A DNA stretch of 34,933 nt, taken from positions 1 through 34,933 of the forward strand of contig QQUG01000044.1 in assembly GCA_008501705.1 (NCBI GenBank). The letters run 5' to 3'. Numbering within the stretch: position 1 is the stretch's first letter; each line of letters begins with the position of its first letter. The notes under the pieces are model-generated. The model searched no databases, had not been told where the DNA came from, and saw only the letters and a program-made list of their open reading frames with translations. The position numbers were made by a program, and so were the translations under genes. Origin of the DNA: Flavobacterium sp. (GTDB lineage Bacteria > Bacteroidota > Bacteroidia > Flavobacteriales > Flavobacteriaceae). Shown here in pieces: positions 1-10,241 of the stretch.

Positions 1-286
1 TATCGATATAGAGTACGGTTTCCTTCTCGGTGTTGAGAGCACTTACAGAAGCGGTAAAAGGCTGTGCGAAAGCCAGAATAATACAAGCTAAGGCGAGTAA
101 GCGGAGGAGCAGGGTAAGCCATTTCTTTAATTGGGAGCTCTTTCGGGTTTGTATGGTAACTTTTTTCAGAAATGCAACATTGGTGAAGTCCACTTTCTGA
201 AAGCGCCGCAATTGAAATAAATGAATGAGAATAGGGATGAGCAGTAAGAAGAGTGCGTAAAGTACTTCGGGGTGTTTAAACTGCAT
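1..286 (-). CDS. BatA-type N-terminal membrane domain protein (partial, continues off the window's left edge)
   Basis: Reverse-strand ATG at 284-286, open to window start: MQFKHPEVLYALFLLLIPILIHLFQLRRFQKVDFTNVAFLKKVTIQTRKSSQLKKWLTLLLRLLALACIILAFAQPF; typical BatA/aerotolerance N-terminal domain. Not in supplied ORF track. Confidence 0.85.
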   Translation of the reverse strand, partial: MQFKHPEVLYALFLLLIPILIHLFQLRRFQKVDFTNVAFLKKVTIQTRKSSQLKKWLTLLLRLLALACIILAFAQPFTASVSALNTEKETVLYID

Positions 287-356
287 TCCGATAAATATTT
301 GTCAAAGATATAAAATGCTTTGAATAAACGGGTATATCCCCCATGTTAAGATGATG

Positions 357-1565
357 CTAATTTCCCTTGATTGAAAAATGAAAACTGGTTCCTTTACCTA
401 ATTGAGATTCAACACTAATGGTGCCGCCAAGCTTTTCCACCAATTTCTTTACCGTGGATAATCCAATTCCGTTACCCTTCTTTCCCTGCCTGTCCAGGTT
501 TCCAACGATAGAAAAGAGTTCGAATATACTGTCCATTTTATCGGCCGGGATGCCTATACCGTTATCCGTAATGGTGAAATGGTAGTAACCATCCAATTTT
601 TCACAGTTGACATTTATTACAATTATCTCCTTATCGTTGTATTTTAAACTGTTACCAATAAGGTTGAGGAAGATTTGTTCCAGGGCCGCACGGTTGCAGT
701 TCAGTTCGAAGCTTATTTCAGGGAAATTGATCTCACATTGATTATCGATGTTGAGCAATTCCACGATCTCTTCCAGCAGATGGTGCAGATCGAAGTCCTC
801 TTCGTGTTGTTGGGCAATGCTATCACTCTCATAGTGGTTTAGCATCCCAGAGATATAGTCGCTTAATGAGAATGCCGAATCTTTCAGATAATCCAGGTAT
901 TTCATAGCCTCCGGGTCTATCTGGGCTGCAAATTTACCCTTCAGGATGTCTGCGGTTACGATCATATTGGCAAGGGGCATCTTCATGTCATGAGAAACCC
1001 TGCCCGCAAAATCTTTTAGATCGTCGTTCTTTTCCTTTAATTCTTCCTGAATTTCATGCAATTCGCTATTTCGCTTATTTAGCTCGATGAGCATTACTAC
1101 TTGTTTGGCCAGCACCTTCAATGCTTTTATTTGTTTTTCTGAAAGTTGGTTTGGCTTGTGATCGATCACGCAGAGTGTGCCCAATGCATAACCATTAGAA
1201 TCCAGAAGGCAGAAACCTGCGTAGAATTGAATGGGATTTTTACTGGATATTACGTAAGGATGATCGGTAAAATCGGGATGATCCTTTAAGTTCTCAAGGA
1301 TCAGGAAATGATCTTCAGTACCAATTGCATAGCTACAAAATGATACGTCGCGGCTACTGGAGGTTATATCAAGGCCGTGAGCCGACTTAAACCAAACTTC
1401 TTCCTTGTCTACCAGAGAGATGAGAGATACAGGCATATCGGTGATATGAGCTGCCAATTCTGTTATCTGGTCATATTCTTCCTCCTTTTTGGAGTAAAGG
1501 ATATTGTAACTTCGCAGCGCTTCTATACGTTCTCTCTCGTTGGAAGGTATGGCCGGCTTGATCAA
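357..1565 (-). CDS. GAF-domain sensor histidine kinase
   Basis: N-terminal GAF-like region (VSLISLVDKEEVWFKSAHGLD...FCSYAI), HisKA box (DFAGRVSHDMKMPLANM), HATPase N/G boxes (NLIGNSLKYND, DNGIGIP, GNGIGLSTVKKLVEKLGG). Confidence 0.93.
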   Translation of the reverse strand: MIKPAIPSNERERIEALRSYNILYSKKEEEYDQITELAAHITDMPVSLISLVDKEEVWFKSAHGLDITSSSRDVSFCSYAIGTEDHFLILENLKDHPDFTDHPYVISSKNPIQFYAGFCLLDSNGYALGTLCVIDHKPNQLSEKQIKALKVLAKQVVMLIELNKRNSELHEIQEELKEKNDDLKDFAGRVSHDMKMPLANMIVTADILKGKFAAQIDPEAMKYLDYLKDSAFSLSDYISGMLNHYESDSIAQQHEEDFDLHHLLEEIVELLNIDNQCEINFPEISFELNCNRAALEQIFLNLIGNSLKYNDKEIIVINVNCEKLDGYYHFTITDNGIGIPADKMDSIFELFSIVGNLDRQGKKGNGIGLSTVKKLVEKLGGTISVESQLGKGTSFHFSIKGN

Positions 1566-1678
1566 TATTTCTATTCACTAAGTTAGGTGCAACCATTAGC
1601 AGTTGCAATGGTTTTAGTAAATATAACAGAATTTATTACTTCTACGGTAGAACGGGTTGAGAATTAGCCGTGTAAAGT

Positions 1679-1706
1679 AAAAAAAGCCGCAAAAATGCGG
1701 CTTTAC
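1679..1706 (-). terminator. Rho-independent terminator downstream of the 1738-2271 gene
   Basis: AAAGCCGC-aaaaat-GCGGCTTT stem-loop with a T-run when read on the minus strand. Confidence 0.8.
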
Positions 1707-1737
1707 CAAGTTTACATAGTTTAAAATCGGGTATGAT

Positions 1738-2271
1738 TTAATAACAATACTCGAATGTCATTGCCCAGCTGTTCCCGCCTATGGGTACACCTGCGCCCCA
1801 TGCTGTTTCTTCATCGCCGGTTACTGTATTTACCACAACAGCATGTGCTGCCACATAAACACATTCGCCTGCCGAAATACCCGGTCCTACATATTCTACG
1901 TTCACAGTTCCTGCAGGATGATCATCTTTGTAGGGGAAGTGTCCTATTTTTGGATTTCCACTACCGGTAGTAGGTAATTGGTTCAGGTCGCCTACATACA
2001 GATGAGTTTCAACGATCTCCCAGTCATTTTCGGAAGTGTACGATACCACAACATTGTCATCTACTACTTCTACATTTACAATACCCGAATATATGTGTTG
2101 CCCGGCCATTAGGTCGGTCTGGTACGAACTACTGGTTGGATCTGGAGAAGTACCACCGCCAATTTCAATAATTAGATTTGAAGAGTTATCGACTGGGTAT
2201 TCTTCATTTTCCGGACTGCAAGCCGCAAGGACTAACAAGGATACAAGTACAAAAGTAAATTTTAATTTCAT
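1738..2271 (-). CDS. Hypothetical lipoprotein
   Basis: Signal peptide with lipobox (LVLAACSPENEE); no recognised domain. Confidence 0.8.
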   Translation of the reverse strand: MKLKFTFVLVSLLVLAACSPENEEYPVDNSSNLIIEIGGGTSPDPTSSSYQTDLMAGQHIYSGIVNVEVVDDNVVVSYTSENDWEIVETHLYVGDLNQLPTTGSGNPKIGHFPYKDDHPAGTVNVEYVGPGISAGECVYVAAHAVVVNTVTGDEETAWGAGVPIGGNSWAMTFEYCY

Positions 2272-2398
2272 GTTGTTGTTTTTTGGGATTAGGGACGAAA
2301 TATAGGAAAATACTTACTTAAAAAACAAAATTAATAAGACAAAAGTTATATTTTATCGACGAAATACACGTTTTTGCTCAAATATGTGATGAAAAATG

Positions 2399-3163
2399 TT
2401 AAAATTTCTCGAAAACACCCAATCCGAAAAGAGCGAAATCGTACTTGACAGGATCAACAGGATCGAGGTAACGTAGCGCTGTATCCAATTCGTTCAAGGC
2501 TTTTGCATCATTCTGTTTTCGTTTCAGCAATTCCAGCTTACGGGCCACATTCCCAGAATGCACATCAAGAGGGCAGGAGAGCTGTGAAGGTTTGAGGGAT
2601 TTCCATAAACCGAAATCCACACCGGTATCTCCGGGACGGACCATCCATCTCAAGAACATATTGATTCGTTTGGCGGCAGAATTCTTCATAGGGTCACTCA
2701 CATGTTTTTCGGTGCGAGCTAAATGATCCAATTCGAAAAAGATCTTTCTAAATTCATGAATGGCTGGTTGCAGGGAATCTGCTTTGGCATTCCTGGTGAA
2801 AACTGTTTCCAGTCCTCCGTGTTTGTTGTAAATATTCTGAATTGCCTTCAGAAAATATTCCAGATCCACTGCACTGAAGGTTCGGTGTACAAAACCTGAG
2901 AATCGCTTCATATCATCTTGCCCCATGTTCATAATGAATTCATACGGACTCTCATCCAGCAGCGACATTAGTTTCGAGGCGTTTGTGATGATGCTTTTTC
3001 GGTTTCCCCAAGCAATACTTGCTGTTAAGAAAGCCGCTATCTCTATATCTTCTTTTTTACTGAATCTGTGCGGAATTTGTATGGGATCGCTCTCTAAAAA
3101 TTCGGGTTGATTGTATTGGAAAGCTTTTTCGTCCAGAAATTCTTTCAGGGCCTCGGGCTTCAT
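2399..3163 (-). CDS. TIGR02757 / DUF2400 family protein
   Basis: FLTASIAWGNRKSI, RWMVRPGDTGVDFGLWKSLKPSQLSCPLDVHSGNVARKL, DPVDPVKYDFALFGLGV are hallmark family motifs. Confidence 0.92.
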   Translation of the reverse strand: MKPEALKEFLDEKAFQYNQPEFLESDPIQIPHRFSKKEDIEIAAFLTASIAWGNRKSIITNASKLMSLLDESPYEFIMNMGQDDMKRFSGFVHRTFSAVDLEYFLKAIQNIYNKHGGLETVFTRNAKADSLQPAIHEFRKIFFELDHLARTEKHVSDPMKNSAAKRINMFLRWMVRPGDTGVDFGLWKSLKPSQLSCPLDVHSGNVARKLELLKRKQNDAKALNELDTALRYLDPVDPVKYDFALFGLGVFEKF

Positions 3164-3817
3164 CTAACTGATAATTTTACCGTCCTGCATCACAAACTTT
3201 CTATCGGCCATGGCGGCAAGTTCCTCATTATGGGTAACGATCACAAAGGTTTGCCCAAATTCATCGCGAAGCTTAAAGAAGAGGTTATGAAGGTTCTCGG
3301 CACTTTCTGTATCCAGGTTACCGCTGGGCTCATCTGCCAGGATGATCTGTGGATTGTTGATCAGTGCCCTTGCTACGGCTACCCGTTGTTGCTCACCTCC
3401 GGACAGTTCATTTGGCTTGTGATGTCCTCTGTCCTTTAAGCCGAGAAATTCCAGAAGCTCCCAGGCCCTGCGGCTGGCTTCAGCCTTGGGTGTTTTCTTT
3501 ATAAAGGCGGGAATACAAACATTTTCCAGGGCGCTGAATTCGGGTAATAATTGATGGAACTGAAAAATGAATCCGAGGGAGGAATTTCTAAATTTCGCCA
3601 GTTCTTTCCTGCTCAAGCTGGATATATTGGTATTGTTTATGTTTAAAGTACCTTCATTCGCTTTATCCAGGGTTCCCAGTATTTGAAGCAAGGTTGTTTT
3701 ACCCGCCCCGGAGGCTCCTACAATAGATACGATCTCACCAGCGGCAATCGATATATCTACTCCTTTCAATACATGTAGGTTATCGTAATACTTATGAATG
3801 TTCCTGGCTTCGATCAT
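3164..3817 (-). CDS. ABC transporter ATP-binding protein, LolD-like
   Basis: Walker [10 protein letters not shown], signature [15 protein letters not shown], Walker [13 protein letters not shown]; stop codon immediately followed by the ATG of the next gene. Confidence 0.93.
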   Translation of the reverse strand: MIEARNIHKYYDNLHVLKGVDISIAAGEIVSIVGASGAGKTTLLQILGTLDKANEGTLNINNTNISSLSRKELAKFRNSSLGFIFQFHQLLPEFSALENVCIPAFIKKTPKAEASRRAWELLEFLGLKDRGHHKPNELSGGEQQRVAVARALINNPQIILADEPSGNLDTESAENLHNLFFKLRDEFGQTFVIVTHNEELAAMADRKFVMQDGKIIS

Positions 3818-3884
3818 GAATTTTGCTTAAAAAATTGAAGTGAATGTACAGCTTTCTAACAATAGTTACAATTGAAATTCTTCA

Positions 3885-6302
3885 CTAAGATCTTTTCTTA
3901 AATAGCCCTTTCACATTGTTATAATCCACGAAATAGGTTATTCGAAGGGACACGGTATTTTGTTTAGGCTGGGCAAAAAGATTGTCCAGGCTTTGCCCGT
4001 AATCTAAGGTAGACTGCTCATCCAGGTTGAAGATCCGGTTACGGTAGAGGAGGGTAGCCTCACTCCCCGGGGCAAAGCGCCATCGGAAACTTAGATCCAG
4101 GTTCCAGATATTGAAATTTCTGTTCGGGTTGTTCTCGCTGGTGTCATAATCAATTTCACTGCGACTGCCGTCTTCATTCAGAACAAAGAATATATTATCA
4201 CTGTAATCGGCTGTACTCCAGAAATTTCGAAATCGGAGGTCCAAAGCCTTATACGGATCGAAATTAAAACTAGCGGTTATCTCATTTTCTAAATTGGTGA
4301 TATCCCGCTGACCCATAAACACGTCGATGCCATCGTCGCTTATATATCCAAACTGGTCCTCCCGAAGTGAAACTTCGGTAGAAAGCACCAGGAGAAAACG
4401 GTCGGAGAACCTATACCTTGGGGAAATGTCGAAGAACCAGCTTATCTGCGGATCGTCGAACCAGGTTCTATGCCCTACATTGAGATCGTAGGCAAATTTC
4501 TTTCTATAGTCTGAAGAACACCAGATATTCCCACCTAAATTAGAGCTAAAGGTTACAAATCTGCCTTCCAGGCGCGGCTCGAAATAATCGTCATTTTTAG
4601 TATTATAACCGAAATTACCACCGAAGGCAAACCTGGTTGTGGTTACGAAAAATAAATTCACGTCGAAGTTATTCCCGGTTTGTACCGACGGCTTATACAG
4701 ACGCCGATGCCTGGCCGTAAAGGAGACACTATACGAATTAAAAGTGGGTGTAGGCTCGAAGATCTGGTAAGAAGCTCCGGCAACAAAGTTGTTATAGTTA
4801 TTGGTGAAATTAAGCCCCAGATCATTAATATCCAGCTCTCTATCAGCAAAGTCATGCCCAAACCTGTACCTGAATTTCCCCTTGATCCTAAAAAAGTCCA
4901 ACTCGGTTCTGATCCCTGTAGTTTTATTATCGATCTCGCTCACATTGCTCATGATCCCTCTGCCGGAAAAGCGAAAATTATTTCCCTTGTCGGCCAGATC
5001 GAAAACCAGTCCTGTGACGTTAGAATCCCTGAAACTTCCTTCCCTGGTAACGTTGCTGTTAATTATAGACACAGACGAGTTGTCATTGAACTGCTGGTCC
5101 AGAACCATAATATTGTAATTCGCCAGGGGCTCTACTAAAACATCCCTACTGGCACCGGTTATCGTATCTTCGGCACGGGCGAAGGTTCGTTCGGTGATAG
5201 CGTTCAGTACACCAATACCAAGTTTCTTCTTGGTACGGCCGGAGATCTTAAGTGCATTAAGCAGGTTCACTCTTTCCGGGTATTGTGTGAAAGTTTCGTT
5301 TTCTTCCAGATCTTCCAGGGGCCCTGAAGGCGAATTTCCTATCCGTCTGGAGAAGAAGATGTATCCTTTATTGAACAGATCCACTCCTTCGGTAAAGAAT
5401 TGTCGGTTCTCGTTAAAGGTCTGTTCGAAAGGCCCCAGATTTAACCGCACCTTGTCGAAGGCTACCTGCCCAAAATCGGGAATAAGCGTTGCATCCAGGG
5501 TAAAACTATCACTAAGACCGTATTTCAGGTCCATGCCCGCACTGAAATCTGTATCGGTCTCACCGTCGAAATTAGAGACCACACCCTGGGCGAATGGAAA
5601 GAAAGTTAATCGTACAGGAGGATCTATATACTTAACTCCGCTCACCAGGCCGTTATACTGTGTTGCATTTCCCACCGAGTTTTCAATGAAATTCCAGGTG
5701 TGAGTCTCGTTCTTGCCAACGAGGCGGCGATAGAAATTAACACTCCAATCCTGTACCTCGACTTCAGGGAACCGAAGCGCGTTATAAGGGATCTTAAATT
5801 CGGCATACCAACCATTTTCATCTCTGGAAGTCTTACATTCGAAGACAACGTTATATCCAAAATCGAAATTATTCAAACTCCGTCTGGCATCGCCAATGGT
5901 CCCGGCACTGGTAACATAGAATCGAGTCTCGTTAATTCCATCGTTGTAGGTATTAAGTGCTATAGAAAAATAGTCTGCCTGCACAAAAACCTCATCCCTT
6001 TGGGAGAACTGACTTAAAATATTCTCCGGATCGGGGTCGTGCATATAGGCTGCGACGTAAACAGCCTTATCGTCGTAGGCCATTTTAACTTCAGTTTTAT
6101 ATTCGGGGTCGATATCCCCTTCATTTCCGGGTTCGTACATAAAAAAATCGCCATAGGCCGGTAATGATTGCCAGACAGCGTCGTCTAATATTCCGTCAAT
6201 TTTGGGAGCATTTTCAATTCGAACTGCGTCCAGGGTTTTCTTCTGCTGCGGGTAGGCGTAAATACATAAAAAAAGGAGTAGAATGGGAATTAATTTGCGC
6301 AT
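3885..6302 (-). CDS. DUF5916 / family-9 carbohydrate-binding-domain outer-membrane protein
   Basis: N-terminal signal, CBM9-like ENAPKIDGILDDAVWQ...; C-terminal beta-strand-rich region (QGVVSNFDGETDTDFSAGMDLKYGLSDSFTLDATLIPDFGQV). Confidence 0.9.
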   Translation of the reverse strand: MRKLIPILLLFLCIYAYPQQKKTLDAVRIENAPKIDGILDDAVWQSLPAYGDFFMYEPGNEGDIDPEYKTEVKMAYDDKAVYVAAYMHDPDPENILSQFSQRDEVFVQADYFSIALNTYNDGINETRFYVTSAGTIGDARRSLNNFDFGYNVVFECKTSRDENGWYAEFKIPYNALRFPEVEVQDWSVNFYRRLVGKNETHTWNFIENSVGNATQYNGLVSGVKYIDPPVRLTFFPFAQGVVSNFDGETDTDFSAGMDLKYGLSDSFTLDATLIPDFGQVAFDKVRLNLGPFEQTFNENRQFFTEGVDLFNKGYIFFSRRIGNSPSGPLEDLEENETFTQYPERVNLLNALKISGRTKKKLGIGVLNAITERTFARAEDTITGASRDVLVEPLANYNIMVLDQQFNDNSSVSIINSNVTREGSFRDSNVTGLVFDLADKGNNFRFSGRGIMSNVSEIDNKTTGIRTELDFFRIKGKFRYRFGHDFADRELDINDLGLNFTNNYNNFVAGASYQIFEPTPTFNSYSVSFTARHRRLYKPSVQTGNNFDVNLFFVTTTRFAFGGNFGYNTKNDDYFEPRLEGRFVTFSSNLGGNIWCSSDYRKKFAYDLNVGHRTWFDDPQISWFFDISPRYRFSDRFLLVLSTEVSLREDQFGYISDDGIDVFMGQRDITNLENEITASFNFDPYKALDLRFRNFWSTADYSDNIFFVLNEDGSRSEIDYDTSENNPNRNFNIWNLDLSFRWRFAPGSEATLLYRNRIFNLDEQSTLDYGQSLDNLFAQPKQNTVSLRITYFVDYNNVKGLFKKRS

Positions 6303-6421
6303 CAGGGGTCATATTCATTCAGATGGCACAAAACTACGATTTTGGGCGAATTATTATAGAAAAGTTAAATAAAATCAAGATTTTTATAATCCACCTAACA
6401 AAGTGGTATTTTTATAACGCA

Positions 6422-6976
6422 ATGAAAGAGAAAAATGAACAAATAGTGCTTGCGGGAGGCTGTTTTTGGTGCACCGAAGCTGTTTTTCAACGCTTTGATG
6501 GTATTTTGGAGGTGCGATCCGGTTATACCGGGGGCCATATTAAGAATCCCGCCTACAGGGAAGTGTGCAGTGGCCGTACCGGACATGCCGAAGGAGTACA
6601 TATTACCTTCGATCCGGAGATCATTAGCCTTCAAACCATACTGGAAGTATTTTTTGCTACCCACGATCCTACTAGCCTGAACAGACAGGGAAACGACGTT
6701 GGGACTCAATACAGAAGTGCTATCTTTTTCACTTCCGAAGCACAAAAAAAAGAAATAGAAGCCTTTGTGGAATTCCTAAAGAACGAGCGCATTTTCGAAA
6801 AAGAGATCGTTACCGAAATTAGTCCGCTGGACGTGTTCTATGTGGCCGAGGTGAATCACCAGGAATATTATAACCTGAACAAACAGCAACCGTACTGTCA
6901 GTTTATAATTGCTCCGAAAATTGAAAAGATCAAAAAATTTTATTCAGATAAATTAAAAGCCAATGGGGTCGTATAA
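6422..6976 (+). CDS. msrA: Peptide-methionine (S)-S-oxide reductase MsrA
   Basis: [38 protein letters not shown]: catalytic GGCFWC. Start set at ATG 6422 rather than ORF-track 6164. Confidence 0.95.
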   Translation: MKEKNEQIVLAGGCFWCTEAVFQRFDGILEVRSGYTGGHIKNPAYREVCSGRTGHAEGVHITFDPEIISLQTILEVFFATHDPTSLNRQGNDVGTQYRSAIFFTSEAQKKEIEAFVEFLKNERIFEKEIVTEISPLDVFYVAEVNHQEYYNLNKQQPYCQFIIAPKIEKIKKFYSDKLKANGVV

Positions 6977-7562
6977 AAGTTACGAAGAATATGATCAGCC
7001 GATCACAGACGAGTTAAAGCGAAACTATACAAAGATCCTGGAAGGAATAGGGGAGGATATGGATCGGGACGGGATCGTAAAAACTCCGGAACGCGCAGCA
7101 AAAGCCATCCAATTTCTCACCTCCGGGCATTGTATGGACCCTGCCGAGATATTAAAAGGCGCCATGTTCGAGGAAGAGTATCATGATATGATAGTGGTGA
7201 AGAATATAGAATTATACTCCTTATGCGAGCATCATATACTGCCCTTCTTTGGAAAGGCACACGTGGCCTATATTCCGGACGGACGCATTGTAGGCCTGAG
7301 TAAGATCCCGCGCGTTGTAGACGTTTTTGCACGGAGGCTTCAGGTTCAGGAGCGTTTAACCCATAATATTTTAGAGTGTATCAATGATACGCTAAGACCC
7401 AAAGGGGTTGCGGTGGTGATTGAAGCGGCTCATATGTGCATGATGATGCGTGGCGTTCAGAAACAGAACAGTGTGACCACAACCTCCGGATTCAGGGGGC
7501 AATTTGAAAAAATTGAAACAAGAAACGAATTTATGCGACTCATAGGAACAGACCTGGCATAA
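6963..7562 (+). CDS. folE: GTP cyclohydrolase I
   Basis: [52 protein letters not shown]...[28 protein letters not shown]. Confidence 0.96.
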   Translation: MGSYKSYEEYDQPITDELKRNYTKILEGIGEDMDRDGIVKTPERAAKAIQFLTSGHCMDPAEILKGAMFEEEYHDMIVVKNIELYSLCEHHILPFFGKAHVAYIPDGRIVGLSKIPRVVDVFARRLQVQERLTHNILECINDTLRPKGVAVVIEAAHMCMMMRGVQKQNSVTTTSGFRGQFEKIETRNEFMRLIGTDLA

Positions 7563-7566
7563 TTTC

Positions 7567-7581
7567 TGGCAGGTTTCTTGC
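7567..7581 (+). promoter_or_regulatory. Putative sigma54 (-24/-12) promoter
   Basis: TGGCAG-GTTTC-TTGC: GG-N10-GC spacing, matches TGGCAN6TTGC; 30 nt before ATG at 7612. Confidence 0.5.
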
Positions 7582-7611
7582 GTTAGCATGTGTATAATTT
7601 AACATTTCAAA

Positions 7612-7920
7612 ATGAAAAGAAATAAATTCAAATTACTGCGACAAGGACTATTATTCGACGCGATCGGTATGACAACTGCGTTCATTCCCGTGGTCGGACC
7701 GTTCCTGGATATTTTCTGGGCGCCTTACGCAGCAAAGAAAATGAGCGATATGTATGAAGGCAATACCGGTAAAGTGGCGGCTGCCATAGTGTTTCTGGAA
7801 GAGATACTTCCATTTACCGACTTCATACCTACCTTTACCTTAATGTGGATATACACCTTTGTATTTGCAACTACTCCAAAACCGGCAGTTCAGACCATCG
7901 AAGTAGAGGTTAATGAATAG
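7612..7920 (+). CDS. Small conserved-looking membrane protein of unknown function
   Basis: 102 aa, hydrophobic segments (TTAFIPVVGPFLDIFWAPYAAKKM; FTLMWIYTFVFATT). Confidence 0.8.
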   Translation: MKRNKFKLLRQGLLFDAIGMTTAFIPVVGPFLDIFWAPYAAKKMSDMYEGNTGKVAAAIVFLEEILPFTDFIPTFTLMWIYTFVFATTPKPAVQTIEVEVNE

Positions 7921-7938
7921 ACTCTTAAACAAATAAAG

Positions 7939-7974
7939 GATCCTCCGGAACTACTCGTCCCGGAGGATTATTTT
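7939..7974 (+). terminator. Rho-independent terminator
   Basis: ATCCTCCGG-aactactcgtc-CCGGAGGAT followed by TATTTTAT, between two convergent genes. Confidence 0.75.
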
Positions 7975-10204
7975 ATATCCCTATTATAACAGTTCCCGTT
8001 ATATTTCTTCCCATATTTAAAATACCATCTGTCTTAAGTCGGGACAAATGCGAAATATATTCTTTGTTAAAGATATTAGTAACCGCCAATCTAAGATCTA
8101 CTGTGGCCTTATTGAGTTGCAGACTGGCACTGGCCCCCAAATTCACCAAACTATACCCACCGGTTCTAAGTTCGGAAGTGCTAGTCTTATCCTGATCCAT
8201 CACATTAAGTAATGTGGCAAAGGCTTCCCATTGCTTAAAGAACTTATTCGCTCCAAATTCAACACTTAGTGTATTGCGTATACTGTTGGCTGGTATTAAC
8301 GGCAGGCTCTCTCCATTGTCCATTTCGCCCGTCACGGTTTGGAAACTACTTTCAAGATGGAGCCAATCCAAGGGGTGCGGGTGCAAATGCAGTCCGAATT
8401 CACCTCCGTATAACTTGCTGTCGTCCTGCACATAGTTGTAAACAAAATTGTCGTCTATCATTTCTCCGGTAGGCAGAATGAAAATAAAGCTATCTACCAG
8501 GTTATAAAATCCATTCGCAAAGATCTCAACATGTTCGTTCCCGTATTCTAAAGATAGATCCAGTTGGAGGTTTTGTTCGTTATCCAGGTTGGGGTTACCC
8601 ACCTCGTAGCGGTTTGTTCCTTCGTGAACCCCATTGGAGGTAAGTTCGGCCAGGTTAGGCGCACGAAAACCGGAGGCAAGGTTAATACGCCCGGACAGCT
8701 GTTTAGTAATATCGAACTTAGCACCCAGCGCTGCATTAAAACTATTGAAATCGCGTTCCAGGGCGTGAATAAATAATTCTCCTTCGTCTGTAAACGCGGC
8801 ATCACTGTCCAGCTTCCGGATATCGTAACGCAAGCCCGCCTGTAAATCAATCTTTTCCAGGTGATAATGCGTCGTTCCCAATACTCCAACATCCACCACC
8901 GTAGCGTCTGGAATGAGTATTTCCTCTCCAAAGTTCTTGTTCTTCTGAAACATCCCCTGTACGCCCACTATGGTCTCGAACTTACCAAGATCGGGCAGAT
9001 TGTATTTCAGGTCGTAGTTGAGGGTGTTGAGTTTCATTTGAAGGGCAGGGCCTTCTTCTGGAGCTCCTTCTTCGTGTTCTTCAAATTCACGTCTGTCATT
9101 AAATATATATCCCAGTTTTACATCCAGGCTGGAATTATTGAAATAGTGGTTGTTCTCCAAACTGAGAATATGATTGTCGATCTCCTGGTAGGGTTCCATA
9201 GGTTTCTTTTCGGTGGATTGCACTCCTAATTCTTCCGGAATCCCAATATTGGCTCTGTTATAGTTGTACCGAAACGTACTTTTTATCTTATTGCCCTGAT
9301 AGCGTAGCCCCGTCTTCAGATCTGTTTCATTAAACCTCGAATTGGTGACCCGGACGCCGTTTCCCGCTTCGTAATCACTGTGAGCATCGTAGGCCACACG
9401 GGCCAGGAATTTTAATTTTTCCCCGGAGGTTTGTGCCCCGCCATTAAAACTATAACCTTGTGTATTCGAGAAGTAAGTAGCTGTGGCATCGGCGGTTGTT
9501 TTGCCAATACCGGCAAAAGGTTCGGGGTTGAAATACAACACTCCGCCCAGGGCATCGCTACCATATAACAGGGAAGCCGGCCCTTTAATTACTTCCACGC
9601 TGCCGGTACCTGAGGCATTAAGTCCTAAGCCATGTTCATCGCCAAATTGCTGATTTTCCAGCCTAACACCCTGGGCATACGTAAGTACCCGATTTGCGCT
9701 CAGGCCTCTTATTACCGGTTTGCCTATCCCCACTCCGGTACTAATACTTTCTACTCCGGCAATGGTTGTGATACCTTCAGATAGCGTAGTGGCTCCGGAT
9801 TTTGAAAGATCATCTACAGACACCCGCTCTACCTTCATCACGTTATCCCTTTGTAACTTATGAAAGGGTGCGGCGATAATAACCTGGGCCATTTCCACGG
9901 CGCTTTCTTCCATTTCAATATCGATGTTGAGCGACGTATTTTCTCCCGAAAAATTAAACTTTTCAGAATAGGTGGCGTATCCCAGAAAGGAGCATACCAC
10001 GGTAAAGGTACCCGAAGGGATTCCATTTAGTTCGTAATTCCCATCCAGATCTGTTTCGGTTCCTATTTCAAGTTGTGGGATATAGATTGCTGCCAAAAGG
10101 GGCTCGTTGCTACCCGCAGCGGTGACAGTTCCGCTTATGCTATTTTGAGACTTTGCCGTATATACAAACGTGCATATTAGCAAAGACATGTATAATGTTT
10201 TCAT
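7973..10204 (-). CDS. TonB-dependent receptor with CarboxypepD_reg-like N-terminus
   Basis: ISGTVTAAGSNEPLLAAIYIPQLEIGTETDLDGNYELNGIPSG; plug PVIRGLSANRVLTYAQGVRLENQQFGDEHGLGLNASGTGSVEVIKGPASLLYGSDALGGVLYF; acidic/His patch EEHEEGAPEEGP. Confidence 0.95.
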   Translation of the reverse strand: MKTLYMSLLICTFVYTAKSQNSISGTVTAAGSNEPLLAAIYIPQLEIGTETDLDGNYELNGIPSGTFTVVCSFLGYATYSEKFNFSGENTSLNIDIEMEESAVEMAQVIIAAPFHKLQRDNVMKVERVSVDDLSKSGATTLSEGITTIAGVESISTGVGIGKPVIRGLSANRVLTYAQGVRLENQQFGDEHGLGLNASGTGSVEVIKGPASLLYGSDALGGVLYFNPEPFAGIGKTTADATATYFSNTQGYSFNGGAQTSGEKLKFLARVAYDAHSDYEAGNGVRVTNSRFNETDLKTGLRYQGNKIKSTFRYNYNRANIGIPEELGVQSTEKKPMEPYQEIDNHILSLENNHYFNNSSLDVKLGYIFNDRREFEEHEEGAPEEGPALQMKLNTLNYDLKYNLPDLGKFETIVGVQGMFQKNKNFGEEILIPDATVVDVGVLGTTHYHLEKIDLQAGLRYDIRKLDSDAAFTDEGELFIHALERDFNSFNAALGAKFDITKQLSGRINLASGFRAPNLAELTSNGVHEGTNRYEVGNPNLDNEQNLQLDLSLEYGNEHVEIFANGFYNLVDSFIFILPTGEMIDDNFVYNYVQDDSKLYGGEFGLHLHPHPLDWLHLESSFQTVTGEMDNGESLPLIPANSIRNTLSVEFGANKFFKQWEAFATLLNVMDQDKTSTSELRTGGYSLVNLGASASLQLNKATVDLRLAVTNIFNKEYISHLSRLKTDGILNMGRNITGTVIIGI

Positions 10205-10241
10205 TGTTATTTATTTTGGTTATTACTGAATTTGATCAGGG

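Noticed and set aside
4680-5860. Several long ORFs antisense to or overlapping the DUF5916 gene
   Set aside because: Shadow frames of a convincing 805-aa CDS with low-complexity, implausible proteins.
6164-6421. N-terminal 86-codon extension of msrA in the ORF track
   Set aside because: Runs antisense into the DUF5916 start; MsrA homology begins at ATG 6422, so the extension is just an open frame.
8214-9229. ORFs overlapping the TonB receptor (8214-8435, 8548-8931, 8861-9229)
   Set aside because: Shadow frames within a clear TonB receptor CDS.
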